Of a stretch of 64,000 bases of DNA, positions 8,556-17,487 are shown in pieces. Both the position numbers and the translations under genes were made by a program. The notes beneath the pieces were generated by a model. It searched no databases. It was not told where the DNA came from and saw only the letters and a list, made by a program, of their open reading frames with translations. Positions within the stretch are counted from its first letter, which is position 1. The number at the start of each line of letters is the position of its first letter. Location of the stretch: the NCBI RefSeq assembly GCF_046736345.1, contig NZ_CP157210.1:558001-622000 (forward strand). The letters run 5' to 3'. The stretch is from Hyphococcus formosus (GTDB lineage Bacteria; Pseudomonadota; Alphaproteobacteria; Caulobacterales; Parvularculaceae).

Positions 8556-11500
8556 CTAACTAGCAGCCTTGAAAAAGTCCTGAAGCGGCGCAACTTCAAG
8601 GTCTCCGGCACGCATTGCCTCGATTGCCCGGACTGCGGCGCGAGCCCCTGCGGCGGTGGTAATACACGGTATTTTCTGGGCGAGGGCGGTGGTTCGGATC
8701 GACCGTGAGTCCTTGATGGACTGTGCCGCTTCGGTCGTATTGAACACCAATTGAACTTCGCCATTCTTGAGCGCATCAACGATATGCGGGCGCCCTTCGA
8801 GCACCTTATTGACCCGCGAAACGTCGAGCCCCTGTTCTTTGAAGAAGTCGGCTGTGCCGCCGGTCGCGATAATCGAGAAGCCCATATCGAGCAATTTGCG
8901 GGCTGCGCCGACCATTTGTGCCTTGTCGGAATCTTTTAGCGAGATAAAGACGCACCCTGTCATAGGAATGCGCGCGCCGGCACCGATCAAGCTTTTTGCT
9001 CGTGCCTTGTCGAAATTGACATCGATCCCCATGACTTCGCCTGTCGATCGCATTTCCGGCCCGAGGACGGTATCAACGCCCGGGAAGCGCGAGAACGGGA
9101 AGACCACTTCTTTGACCGCAACATGCTTGAATTCTGGCCATTTGAGATCGAGATCCTTGATCTTGACCCCGGCCATGACTTTTGCCGCTATCCGCGCAAC
9201 CGGTAGGCCAACAGCCTTGGCCACGAATGGCACCGTCCGGGATGCGCGCGGATTGACCTCAAGCAGATAAATCACATCGTCTTTGATCGCATACTGAACA
9301 TTCATCAGGCCGACGACGCCAAGCGATAGCGCGAGTTTTTTCGTTTCTTCTTTGAGCGCCTCAATCGTCTTGTCAGAAAGCGTATAGGGCGGGAGCGAAC
9401 ACGCACTGTCGCCGGAATGGATACCGGCTTCTTCGATATGTTCCATGACGCCAGCGATAAAGACGTCTTCACCGTCCGCAATCGCATCGACATCCACTTC
9501 GACCGCATTCTGAAGGTAATGGTCAAGCAGTAGCGGCTCATCAGGATTGATTTCGATTTGCGCCGTGGCGAGATAGCGTTGCAATGACGCTTCATCGCGT
9601 ACTATTTCCATGGCGCGTCCACCAAGCACATAGGACGGACGGGTCACCAACGGATAGCCAACCTGTTCGGCGATTTTTGCGGCAACGTCACGGCTGGCGG
9701 CGGTTGCGTTCTTTGGCTGCAATAGACCAAGTTGTTGCACCAATTGCTGGAAGCGCTCGCGGTCTTCCGCAAGGTCAATCGCGTCATAGGGCGTACCAAG
9801 AATAGGCACACCTTCATCCTCTAATATTCCAGCAAGTTTGAGCGGTGTCTGGCCACCATATTGTACGATGACGCCCAATAGCTCGCCGCTCTCTTGTTCT
9901 TTAGCGACGATTTCCAGAACGTCTTCGGCGGTGAGGGGCTCGAAATAAAGCCGGTCCGAGGTGTCGTAATCGGTCGAAACTGTTTCAGGGTTACAGTTCA
10001 CCATGATCGATTCAATGCCAATATCCGCGAGCGCAAAGGCCGCGTGACAGCAACAATAGTCAAACTCGATGCCTTGTCCGATACGATTCGGGCCGCCGCC
10101 GAGGATAATGACCTTTTTTGCGGTTGATGGTTTGGATTCGCAAACTGCATCGCCCGCAAAGACAGATTCGTATGCGGAATACATATAAGGGGTTTTGGCG
10201 GCGAATTCTGCCGCGCATGTATCGATACGTTTATAAACCGGCTGGACTTTGCGTTCACGGCGGAACTGGCGCACGAGTTTTTCGTTGCTTTCGCAAAGTT
10301 GCGCGAGGCGTTTGTCGGAAAAGCCCATTGCCTTTAACGCGCGCAGGCGTTCTGGATCACTCGGCAGGCCTTCGCGTTCCACTTGCTTCTCGGCAGCGAC
10401 GATTTCGGCAATCTGCTCAAGGAACCAAGGGTCATATTGAGTAATCGAACGGACTTGCTCAATCGGTAATTCATGGCGTAGCGCCTGCGCTGTCACGCGA
10501 AGGCGGTCGGGCGTAGGGGCGGCAAGCGCAGCACGGAAGGCATTGATATCATCGCCCGCGCCGAGGCCCGGTATCTCAATCGGGTCGAGACCACAAAGGC
10601 CCGTCTCCAGCGAGCGAAGCGCCTTTTGCATGGATTCTGCGAAATTCCGCCCAATGGCCATGGCCTCGCCAACAGATTTCATCGCTGTTGATAGCATTGG
10701 TTCTGCGCCGGGGAATTTCTCAAATGCAAAGCGCGGAATTTTCGTAACGACGTAATCGATTGTGGGTTCGAATGCCGCTGGGGTCGCGCCGGTGATGTCG
10801 TTTTCCAACTCATCGAGGGTGTAACCAACCGCCAGTTTCGCGGCGATGCGTGCAATCGGGAATCCTGTTGCCTTTGACGCAAGCGCGGATGAGCGCGACA
10901 CGCGCGGGTTCATCTCAATGACGATTAAGCGGCCCGTTTCAGGGTGAACAGCGAATTGCACGTTTGATCCGCCTGTTTCAACGCCGATCTCGCGCATGAC
11001 GGCGATCGATGCATTCCGCATGATCTGAAATTCTTTATCGGTCAGGGTAAGTGCAGGAGCGACCGTTATTGAATCGCCTGTGTGCACGCCCATCGGATCG
11101 ACATTTTCAATCGAGCAAATGATGACGCAATTGTCCGCTTTGTCGCGAACAACTTCCATCTCGAACTCTTTCCAGCCGAGAAGGCTTTCATCAATCAGAA
11201 CCTGACCAACGGGCGAGGCTTCGATACCGGTGCGAACATAATGTTCAAACTCTTCGCGGTTATATGCGACGCCGCCACCAGTACCGCCAAGCGTGAAGGC
11301 CGGACGAATAATTGCGGGAAGGCCGATCTCATCAAGATATTTCATCGCATTCGCGATACCCGCCGGGCGGTCATAGCCGATGGTCTTTCCGCTCTCATTG
11401 GTAATCGCAGGCGATGATGCAATTGCAGAGCGCGGGTTTTCGAGACCGATTTTTTCCATCGCCGCGCGGAATTTTTCGCGGTCTTCGGCTTTTTCAATGA

Positions 11501-11864
11501 CATCGGCGCGCGCGCCAATCATCTCGACATTGTATTTTTCAAGAACGCCAGCCGCTTCGAGATCGAGTGCGCAATTAAGCGCGGTCTGTCCGCCCATAGT
11601 CGGCAAAAGCGCATCGGGCCGTTCTGCGGCGATTACTTTTTCGACGAATTCGGGCGTGATTGGCTCGACGTAAGTCGCGTCTGCCAATTCCGGATCGGTC
11701 ATGATCGTCGCCGGATTGGAATTGACGAGGATGACCCGGTAGCCTTCCTCTTTGAGGGCTTTAACCGCCTGAACACCGGAATAGTCAAATTCGCAGGCTT
11801 GTCCGATCACAATAGGACCGGCACCGATAATAAGAATAGATGAAATGTCTGTACGTTTGGCCAT
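8556..11864 (-). CDS. carB: carbamoyl-phosphate synthase large subunit
   Basis: Makes carbamoyl phosphate from bicarbonate, ammonia (channelled from CarA) and two ATP, for arginine and pyrimidine synthesis. The 1102-residue protein shows the two homologous ATP-grasp halves (IIGAGPIVIGQACEFDYSG near the N-terminus and ILGGGPNRIGQGIEFDYCC in the middle), EMNPRVSRSSALASKATG and EVNPRASRTVPFVAKAVG, and the C-terminal MGS-like regulatory domain with IIATGGTADF. Start is ATG 11864 (MAKRTDIS); the frame extends 13 residues upstream without resemblance. Its partner carA lies about 4.2 kb away on the same strand with unrelated genes between, so the two are not one operon. Confidence 0.97.
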   Translation of the reverse strand: MAKRTDISSILIIGAGPIVIGQACEFDYSGVQAVKALKEEGYRVILVNSNPATIMTDPELADATYVEPITPEFVEKVIAAERPDALLPTMGGQTALNCALDLEAAGVLEKYNVEMIGARADVIEKAEDREKFRAAMEKIGLENPRSAIASSPAITNESGKTIGYDRPAGIANAMKYLDEIGLPAIIRPAFTLGGTGGGVAYNREEFEHYVRTGIEASPVGQVLIDESLLGWKEFEMEVVRDKADNCVIICSIENVDPMGVHTGDSITVAPALTLTDKEFQIMRNASIAVMREIGVETGGSNVQFAVHPETGRLIVIEMNPRVSRSSALASKATGFPIARIAAKLAVGYTLDELENDITGATPAAFEPTIDYVVTKIPRFAFEKFPGAEPMLSTAMKSVGEAMAIGRNFAESMQKALRSLETGLCGLDPIEIPGLGAGDDINAFRAALAAPTPDRLRVTAQALRHELPIEQVRSITQYDPWFLEQIAEIVAAEKQVEREGLPSDPERLRALKAMGFSDKRLAQLCESNEKLVRQFRRERKVQPVYKRIDTCAAEFAAKTPYMYSAYESVFAGDAVCESKPSTAKKVIILGGGPNRIGQGIEFDYCCCHAAFALADIGIESIMVNCNPETVSTDYDTSDRLYFEPLTAEDVLEIVAKEQESGELLGVIVQYGGQTPLKLAGILEDEGVPILGTPYDAIDLAEDRERFQQLVQQLGLLQPKNATAASRDVAAKIAEQVGYPLVTRPSYVLGGRAMEIVRDEASLQRYLATAQIEINPDEPLLLDHYLQNAVEVDVDAIADGEDVFIAGVMEHIEEAGIHSGDSACSLPPYTLSDKTIEALKEETKKLALSLGVVGLMNVQYAIKDDVIYLLEVNPRASRTVPFVAKAVGLPVARIAAKVMAGVKIKDLDLKWPEFKHVAVKEVVFPFSRFPGVDTVLGPEMRSTGEVMGIDVNFDKARAKSLIGAGARIPMTGCVFISLKDSDKAQMVGAARKLLDMGFSIIATGGTADFFKEQGLDVSRVNKVLEGRPHIVDALKNGEVQLVFNTTEAAQSIKDSRSIRTTALAQKIPCITTAAGARAAVRAIEAMRAGDLEVAPLQDFFKAAS

Positions 11865-12077
11865 GAATACTCGCGCGCAAACCCACGCAGACGAACGAAC
11901 CAAAGATTGGCCGCTGGCCGCGCAGTAGATGAATCAATTGTCGATTAAAGCGGTGTCTTAGGTGATGTGTGCCGCTAGGGGAAGCCCGTTGGGCAAAGTA
12001 AGCGCAGGTTTTTTTTACCTGCGACCATTCAACCGGATGGGTGGGTTCGAGAAGGTAACTTTCGTGACTGAATTGCC

Positions 12078-12126
12078 TTGACACGAAACCAAAAGGTTAC
12101 CTATAAAAGCGTAACCGAAAGGTTTC
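12078..12126 (+). promoter_or_regulatory. promoter with nested operator ahead of the arsR-type gene
   Basis: TTGACA at 12078-12083 and TATAAA at 12102-12107 are separated by 18 bp, a near-consensus vegetative promoter 24 bp before the ATG of the ArsR-type gene. It is overlaid by a symmetric array: GAAACC (12085-12090), N4, GGTTAC (12095-12100), N10, GTAACC (12111-12116), N4, GGTTTC (12121-12126). The outer and inner arms mirror each other across the -10 box. This is what an operator for the downstream dimeric repressor would look like; autoregulation is inference. Confidence 0.7.
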
Positions 12127-12130
12127 GTAA

Positions 12131-12448
12131 ATGCTTAATCAAGATGCCGACCAGCCAGTCTTTCGCGCGTTAGCTGACCCAACCAGGCGAGCTATCATAA
12201 CGATGCTTTCCGAGGGGCCTCGGGCGACCGGTGACATTGCTTCGGAATTTGAAATGTCGCGCCCGGCCGTGGCCAAACATTTGACGATATTGCGCGAGGG
12301 CGGGGTTATCGAGGTGAAGCCACGCGGACGAGAGCGGATCAATCACCTTAATCCGCAGGCGCTCAAGCGAGCGGCGGCCTGGCTGAACTATTTCGATCAA
12401 TTCTGGGATGAACGACTAACCAGGCTTAAACAGCTCGTGGAGGAGTAA
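12131..12448 (+). CDS. ArsR-family winged-helix regulator
   Basis: A 105-residue regulator. It has the ArsR core: ALADPTRRAIITMLSEGPRATGDIASEF followed by the recognition helix MSRPAVAKHLTILREGGVI and the wing VKPRGRERINHLN. There are no Cys residues, so it is not a classical metal sensor of the ArsR/SmtB type; it belongs to the subgroup that pairs with SRPBCC/AHSA1 proteins, whose effector is generally unknown. The SRPBCC gene starts 3 bp after its stop. The promoter is covered by a dyad array that is a plausible self-binding site. Confidence 0.88.
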   Translation: MLNQDADQPVFRALADPTRRAIITMLSEGPRATGDIASEFEMSRPAVAKHLTILREGGVIEVKPRGRERINHLNPQALKRAAAWLNYFDQFWDERLTRLKQLVEE

Positions 12449-12451
12449 GCG

Positions 12452-12874
12452 ATGACGAAAATGCAGATCGTGAAGACGCTTTTTCTAAAAGCACCGCCGG
12501 CCCATGTATGGAAGTTTTTGACCGAAGCAGACCGCCTTGCGGAATGGTTCCACCGTGGCGGGAGCGACCTCAAGGAGGGTGGGGATTATATCCTTGAGAC
12601 CAATAGCTATGGGAAAGAGGGGGAGACTCTCTGTTGGGGGCGTGTTCTTGAAATGAAAGAGCCAGAGCGGCTTGTGCATACTTTCACCCACAACTTTATC
12701 GATGGCGCTGAAACCAAATGCACCTGGACGTTAGAAGCCGTGGCAAACGGAACGATTTTGACGCTGGTCCATGATGGTTGGGAAAATGTTGCTGAAGAGC
12801 GGTTTAATGCGGCCGCCAGCCATGATGTCGGCTGGGACGAGCATTTTTCACGTTTGCGCAGGGTCACAAACTAA
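12452..12874 (+). CDS. SRPBCC / AHSA1-like domain protein
   Basis: A 140-residue single-domain protein of the START/SRPBCC superfamily, which forms a deep hydrophobic ligand pocket. Markers are the APPAHVWKFLTEADRLAEWF opening, the EPERLVHTFTH strand, and a C-terminal GWDEHFSRL helix, as in the AHSA1 group. It is translationally close to the ArsR-type gene (3 bp), the common two-gene module in which the small domain is thought to bind or sense a hydrophobic compound. No catalytic residues are evident, and the ligand is unknown. Confidence 0.83.
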   Translation: MTKMQIVKTLFLKAPPAHVWKFLTEADRLAEWFHRGGSDLKEGGDYILETNSYGKEGETLCWGRVLEMKEPERLVHTFTHNFIDGAETKCTWTLEAVANGTILTLVHDGWENVAEERFNAAASHDVGWDEHFSRLRRVTN

Positions 12875-12987
12875 CAAAAATTTTATCGAAAAATCTGGTT
12901 TCCCGCGGCGTTTAACGGTCTCGTTCGCCGCGGGCTATGCTAATATTTCCGTCTTGGGGCAAATTTCTCACCAATATCGGAGGTAAA

Positions 12988-14001
12988 ATGCAATTTACAC
13001 GGATAATTGCGGCGGGATCAGTTTTCTTATCAATTTTTGGGGCCGGATTTTCTGCCGGTGCCGAAACCGTTGAAATTCGCGAATGGAAGGTTCCTTACGA
13101 AAATACCCGTCCGCGCGATCCATTTGCGGAAACAAGTGATTCCGTATGGTTTGCGGGACAGCGCGGTGGCTATTTAGGGCATCTCGATGTGGAAACAGGG
13201 ACGATCGTCCGCGTTGATCTTCGCGAAGGGTCGGGGCCGCATAATTTGATTGTGGGTTCCGACGGCGTAGTCTGGTATGCGGGCAATCGGCATGGCCTTA
13301 TTGGTCGATATGATCCGTCCACAAAGGAATTTGAAGAGATTCCGATGCCGGATGAAGCGGCCCGAGATCCGCATACGCTCATCTTTGATGAAAACGAAGA
13401 AAATATCTGGTTCACCGTGCAGGGCGGGAATTTCATGGGGCGCATGAATATTGAAACCCGAAAGGTTGACCTGATCCCGTCAAAGACAGAGCGGTCACGG
13501 CCTTATGGTATCAAAATGGCTCCGGATGGGTCGGTTTGGGTTGTCTTATTCGGGACGAACAAACTCGCGCATATCGATCCAGAGAGCTTGGCGCTTACCG
13601 AGATCGAATTGCCGCGCGAAGAGACACGGCCACGCCGCATGGAAATTACTGAAGATGGCCGGATTTGGTATGTGGATTACGCAACGGGAACCTTAGGGGC
13701 CTATGATCCGAAAACCGAGAAAACCAGCGAATGGCCCATGCCGCAGGGCGAAAACGCGCGTCCTTATGGAACAGCGTCTGATGCGAGTGGCCGTATTTGG
13801 ATTGCGGCGAGTGGCCTAAGCCCGAATGTGCTGGTTGCATTCGATCCGGAAACGGAAGAATTTATAAGCGCTACGGAGGTTCCGTCCGGCGGCGGCACGA
13901 TCCGCCATATGCATTATCATGAACCAACGGGCGCGATCTGGTTTGGTACGGATACCAATTATATTGGCCGTGCGATCGTAGAACCTGAACTGCAGAACTA
14001 A
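12988..14001 (+). CDS. secreted Vgb-like beta-propeller (streptogramin lyase family)
   Basis: A 337-residue exported protein: signal peptide MQFTRIIAAG...FSAGAE with cleavage probably after AGA, then about six repeats with blades of the type W-F/Y-A-G-x-GxIGRYDP (for example VWYAGNRHGLIGRYD, IWFTVQGGNFMGRMN, IWYVDYATGTLGAYD). This is the NHL/Vgb propeller pattern. Virginiamycin B lyase opens streptogramin rings, but most family members have other or unknown roles and I cannot confirm the lyase residues; HMHYHEPTGAIWFGTD near the end is the only His cluster. Start ATG 12988 follows a consensus GGAGG. One base separates its stop from the next start, so the CXXCH protein is its likely partner. 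Confidence 0.75.
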   Translation: MQFTRIIAAGSVFLSIFGAGFSAGAETVEIREWKVPYENTRPRDPFAETSDSVWFAGQRGGYLGHLDVETGTIVRVDLREGSGPHNLIVGSDGVVWYAGNRHGLIGRYDPSTKEFEEIPMPDEAARDPHTLIFDENEENIWFTVQGGNFMGRMNIETRKVDLIPSKTERSRPYGIKMAPDGSVWVVLFGTNKLAHIDPESLALTEIELPREETRPRRMEITEDGRIWYVDYATGTLGAYDPKTEKTSEWPMPQGENARPYGTASDASGRIWIAASGLSPNVLVAFDPETEEFISATEVPSGGGTIRHMHYHEPTGAIWFGTDTNYIGRAIVEPELQN

Positions 14002-14002
14002 A

Positions 14003-14497
14003 ATGAAATTGCACAGGGTTGTTGGTGCCGCATTGGCATTGATGTTTATGACGGGTGCTGCGCTCGCTAATCCCGACGGCGCGCCTTGGGGCGCGTCGAA
14101 CCCGCAATCGGTTCAGAATTGCCATTCGTGCCATTTCGACGGAAAGGCAAATCTCAATTCCAGCGCAATTACGCTGGAGGGGGTGCCCAAAGCGATAAAG
14201 GCCGGTGAAACCTATCGCCTGACATTGAACCTTGCGAAACCTGAAAAAACCGTTGCCGGTTTTCTTGCATCGGTGTCGCGCGGAAAATTTTCGGCGCAGG
14301 CCGGTGATCTTGAGGTCATGAAAGGGCAGATCCGATCAACGGAACCCAAATTGGAAATAGCCAAATGGGTTTTTGATTGGACTGCACCAGAGGAAATTGA
14401 CGGCGAAGTAGTGTTTATGATCGCCGCCAATGCAGCGAATGACGACCAATCCAGCTTTGGTGATGAAATTCACTTTAGAACCTTCACCGTCAAATAG
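14003..14497 (+). CDS. secreted CXXCH protein with a beta-sandwich-like domain
   Basis: A 164-residue protein with a signal peptide (cleavage near ALA-NP at residue 22). The mature N-terminus carries one heme c binding motif, Cys40-His-Ser-Cys43-His44, followed by about 115 residues rich in beta-strand pattern (AGETYRLTLNLAKPEKTVAGFLASV, then EEIDGEVVFMIAANAANDDQSSFGD). The layout resembles Reeler / choice-of-anchor-V proteins, which often begin with a CxxCH. A distal Met ligand is not obvious. It begins 1 bp after the beta-propeller gene, so the two are probably co-translated. Whether heme is attached is not shown by the sequence. Confidence 0.65.
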   Translation: MKLHRVVGAALALMFMTGAALANPDGAPWGASNPQSVQNCHSCHFDGKANLNSSAITLEGVPKAIKAGETYRLTLNLAKPEKTVAGFLASVSRGKFSAQAGDLEVMKGQIRSTEPKLEIAKWVFDWTAPEEIDGEVVFMIAANAANDDQSSFGDEIHFRTFTVK

Positions 14498-14505
14498 AAT
14501 GTTTC

Positions 14506-15240
14506 TTATTGCCAGCGTTTTGAGAGCTTTTGATCGATCTCATTCGCTGGCTTTTTTTCTGCGCCCTGATAGCCGGTCACATGATCTGCAACAAAGGGAT
14601 TATTCTGGCGCTCGCGGTTAAAGCTTGATACGCCGCCATGTCCGGGGACGAACTGAACGTCGCCCAAAGGCCAGAGTTTTTGCGTAATTGAATTGATCAA
14701 AGTCTGGTGGTCGCCGCGCGGGAAATCGGTCCGGCCAATTGACCCTTGGAACAGGACGTCACCCACGAATGCGATATTTGCGCCTTTGTGATAAATCACA
14801 ACATGTCCCGGCGTATGGCCTGGGGTGTATACGACGTTGAATTCGATACCATCTAGATTGAGGACGTCTCCGTCATTGAGCCATTTATCTGGCGCGCAAT
14901 TCTCGCCCATACCCGGATGACCATATTTCGCCCAATGGTCAGCGATTTCATCTAACCAGAATGTATCTTCCTTGTGCGGACCAATAATCGGTGCGCCGGT
15001 TTCGCGCTTGATTGCTTCGGCGCCGCCAGCATGATCGAGATGACCATGCGTGAGCCAGATCTGCTCGATTTTGGCGTCGAAGGCTTTCGCTGCTTCCAGA
15101 ATTTTTTCCGGCTCACCGCCCGGATCGACTACGGCTGCCTTGCCGGAAGGCGCACGAATAATCGAACAGTTTTGCTGGAACGGCGTCACAGGGACGACGC
15201 GAACCTGAAAGGGCGGGGTCTGTGTCTGGTCAGTGCTCAT
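14506..15240 (-). CDS. MBL-fold metallohydrolase, glyoxalase II-like
   Basis: A 244-residue metallo-beta-lactamase-fold hydrolase. The dinuclear metal motif THGHLDHAGG is intact, followed by TPGHTPGHVVIYH and a FVGDVLFQGSIGRTDFP segment and FVPGHGG near the C-terminus. This set is typical of the YcbL/glyoxalase-II-like group that hydrolyses thioesters such as S-lactoylglutathione; the exact substrate cannot be told. It ends 8 bp from the convergent CXXCH gene. The next gene on the strand, a small membrane protein, is 32 bp upstream. Confidence 0.88.
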   Translation of the reverse strand: MSTDQTQTPPFQVRVVPVTPFQQNCSIIRAPSGKAAVVDPGGEPEKILEAAKAFDAKIEQIWLTHGHLDHAGGAEAIKRETGAPIIGPHKEDTFWLDEIADHWAKYGHPGMGENCAPDKWLNDGDVLNLDGIEFNVVYTPGHTPGHVVIYHKGANIAFVGDVLFQGSIGRTDFPRGDHQTLINSITQKLWPLGDVQFVPGHGGVSSFNRERQNNPFVADHVTGYQGAEKKPANEIDQKLSKRWQ

Positions 15241-15272
15241 AATTGCTACATAACCCTTAGGCCCGGCGATTG

Positions 15273-15527
15273 CTAGGTTTCACTTGGTCGCTTATCCCGT
15301 AGCAAATAGCGGTAGATGCCGATGACGTTGATTGCAGTTAAAACGATATTTTGCAGCAATAAGCCATTCTCGTTCTCGATGAAGGCAAAGGTGATCCATA
15401 ACGTCGAGGAAAAGGTGAAAATGATAAAGGCAATGCCCGTGACACGCGTACTAATATGCGCGGCAACCAAGGAAGCGGCGGCGATTCCGGTAAAGGTCGC
15501 CGCCCATTGGATGAGGTCTACAGGCAA
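15273..15527 (-). CDS. small three-helix membrane protein, unknown
   Basis: An 84-residue protein with three predicted membrane segments: roughly residues 7-25, 30-50 and 55-75, ending in a basic YLLRDKRPSET tail. The last helix (LLLQNIVLTAINVIGIYRYLL) recalls half-repeats of PQ-loop or PnuC-like carriers but is too short to assign. The start is TTG at 15527 with GGAG eight bases before it; no ATG is available early. It lies between the MBL hydrolase and the hemerythrin gene on the same strand. Function unknown. Confidence 0.6.
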   Translation of the reverse strand: MPVDLIQWAATFTGIAAASLVAAHISTRVTGIAFIIFTFSSTLWITFAFIENENGLLLQNIVLTAINVIGIYRYLLRDKRPSET

Positions 15528-15548
15528 TGGTTCTAACTCCGGGCCGGT

Positions 15549-16028
15549 CTAGGCGGCCTTAAGCTCGTCTTCGTCGAGCGGCATGATCGCAGCGAGCACA
15601 ACCTTTTTCCGTGCGTCGAAACGCTCGCCCATCAGCTTTGCGGTTTCTTCCGATAGCAATTTTTTTGCTTCCGGGAAGAAATCGTCTTCTTCTTCATCCA
15701 TATGGTGTTCAATGATCTCGGAAAGGGCACCAAATTTAACGCCCCATTCCTCAGAGGTCACTGGGAATGTATCCAACTCTTCGAGCAAACCATTAGCGAC
15801 ATGATGCTCGTTGAGGGCTTCATAGGAATCTTTGCTCATCTTCGTATCGTCGCGAAGAAAGCTATAGAAAACCGCTTCCTCGACTTTGTGATGCGCCCAC
15901 ATATCGTTTTTGAACTTGGTGAAAAGTTCAGTCCGCGTTTTTTCCGCGCGCGCAGTGGTTTCCTTGAGCTTAGACATAAGCTCGCGCGCGTCGTCATGAT
16001 CCTTCTTGATACGATCAAAAATATTCAT
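15549..16028 (-). CDS. hemerythrin-like HHE domain protein
   Basis: A 159-residue four-helix-bundle protein with the diiron ligand pattern of HHE hemerythrins: KKDHDDA (helix 1), MWAHHKVEEAVFYSFL (helix 2), NEHHVA (helix 3) and EIIEHHMDEEEDDFFP (helix 4). Such proteins bind O2 or act in iron/nitrosative-stress responses. I chose ATG 16028 because the GGAGG ribosome site abuts the ATG at 16034 and is correctly spaced for 16028. The C-terminal extension past the bundle (ARKKVVLAAIMPLDEDELKAA) is acidic. Neighbours give no clear partner. Confidence 0.86.
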   Translation of the reverse strand: MNIFDRIKKDHDDARELMSKLKETTARAEKTRTELFTKFKNDMWAHHKVEEAVFYSFLRDDTKMSKDSYEALNEHHVANGLLEELDTFPVTSEEWGVKFGALSEIIEHHMDEEEDDFFPEAKKLLSEETAKLMGERFDARKKVVLAAIMPLDEDELKAA

Positions 16029-16088
16029 GCTCATCCTCCATATTTCGGGAGGAGAACACGAATAGGAAGCGATTGGTTCCGGGCGCGC

Positions 16089-17261
16089 TTAAGCGGCGGC
16101 TTTCAGCCCCTCAACAAAGCGACGGAAGATATAGAAGCTGTCTTCCGGGCCGGGCGAGGCTTCCGGGTGATGTTGAACCGACATAGCTGGCGCGTCTTTC
16201 AGCCGGATACCGGAATTGGTGCCGTCAAAGAGCGACACATGGGTTTCCTCGACATTATCGGGCAAATTATCACCGTCTACCGTGAAGCCGTGATTCATGG
16301 AAACGATTTCCACCTTGCCAGTCACAAGGTCTTTGACCGGATGATTTGCGCCATGGTGACCTTGCTGCATCTTTTTGGTTTTGGCACCGGCAGCAAGGGC
16401 CAGCATTTGGTGGCCTAGACAAATACCCAGTGTAGGAACTTTATTTTCGATCAGTTTCTTGATGACCGAGACGGAATATTCACCGGTCGCCGCTGGGTCT
16501 CCGGGGCCGTTTGAAAGAACGACGCCGTCAGGGTTCTTTTCCATGATCTCTTCATAGCTCGCCTGCGCGGTCACGACAGTAACCCGGCATCCTTCACTGG
16601 CGAGGCGACGCAGAATGTTACGCTTCACTCCATAATCAATCACGACAATATGCGGGCCATTTCCGGTTTGGGTTCCGTAGCCCGCATTCCATTGCCATCC
16701 GGTTTCGGAATGCTGATAGGTCTGAAGGGTCGTGACATCTTTGGCGAGGTCGCGACCTTCGAGGCCATCCCAATCTGCCGCGCGCTTTGCCATCGCTTCG
16801 ATATCGAACTGTCCTGATGGGCTATGGGCGATGACCGCATGGGGCATGCCTTGTTCGCGAATGCGCGCGGTGAGGGCGCGTGTGTCGACACCGGCGATCC
16901 CGATAATGCCGCGCCGACGCATCCAGGCAGAAAGATCAAGCTGCGCGCGGTAATTTGACGGGCTGGTGACTGACGCCCGTAAAATTGCGCCACGAGCAGC
17001 GGTTGATGCGGCGGGAGAGGCGTTTTCAATGTCTTCGCCATTCACGCCCACATTGCCAATATGAGGGAAGGTAAAGGTGATCAATTGGCCCGCGTAGGAC
17101 GGGTCTGTGAGGATTTCCTGATAGCCCGACATGGCAGTATTGAAGCAAACTTCGCCGACGGCTTCGCCGGACGCGCCGAGGCCTTGACCGTAAATCGTTG
17201 TTTCATCAGCTAAAACCAGAGCGGCGGTGGGTTTTTCGGCAGGTGCTTGACTAATCTTCAT
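16089..17261 (-). CDS. carA: carbamoyl-phosphate synthase small subunit
   Basis: Glutamine amidotransferase subunit that supplies ammonia to CarB. The 390-residue protein has the N-terminal CPSase small-chain domain (GEVCFNTAMSGYQEILTDPSY) and a C-terminal class I GATase with nucleophile Cys in TLGICLGHQMLALA and the His-x-Glu pair in SVQHHPEASPGP. The start is ATG 17261. It is separated from carB by the genes between 11.9 and 16 kb, some on the opposite strand, so each needs its own promoter. Confidence 0.96.
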   Translation of the reverse strand: MKISQAPAEKPTAALVLADETTIYGQGLGASGEAVGEVCFNTAMSGYQEILTDPSYAGQLITFTFPHIGNVGVNGEDIENASPAASTAARGAILRASVTSPSNYRAQLDLSAWMRRRGIIGIAGVDTRALTARIREQGMPHAVIAHSPSGQFDIEAMAKRAADWDGLEGRDLAKDVTTLQTYQHSETGWQWNAGYGTQTGNGPHIVVIDYGVKRNILRRLASEGCRVTVVTAQASYEEIMEKNPDGVVLSNGPGDPAATGEYSVSVIKKLIENKVPTLGICLGHQMLALAAGAKTKKMQQGHHGANHPVKDLVTGKVEIVSMNHGFTVDGDNLPDNVEETHVSLFDGTNSGIRLKDAPAMSVQHHPEASPGPEDSFYIFRRFVEGLKAAA

Positions 17262-17487
17262 GGATGCATATCTCTTCCCGGCTTAATTGCTTCATTCGCC
17301 AGCGCACAGGAGCGGACGAAATCGGTTCACGCGGGCGCGTAAATTGGCCGGAAGCTAAGCGAAGGGCCACCATGGGTCAACAACGGATAAGAACGAATTT
17401 ATCCATAGATAACAACCACCTAAACATTAAGGAGCGCCAGCGGCGCAAATCTTGAATAAAGAAGTGTGCTCGGCGACGGAGAATCAG

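Noticed and set aside
15702..16418. 238-residue plus-strand ORF across hemerythrin and carA
   Set aside because: Opposes two recognised genes and shows no domain pattern.
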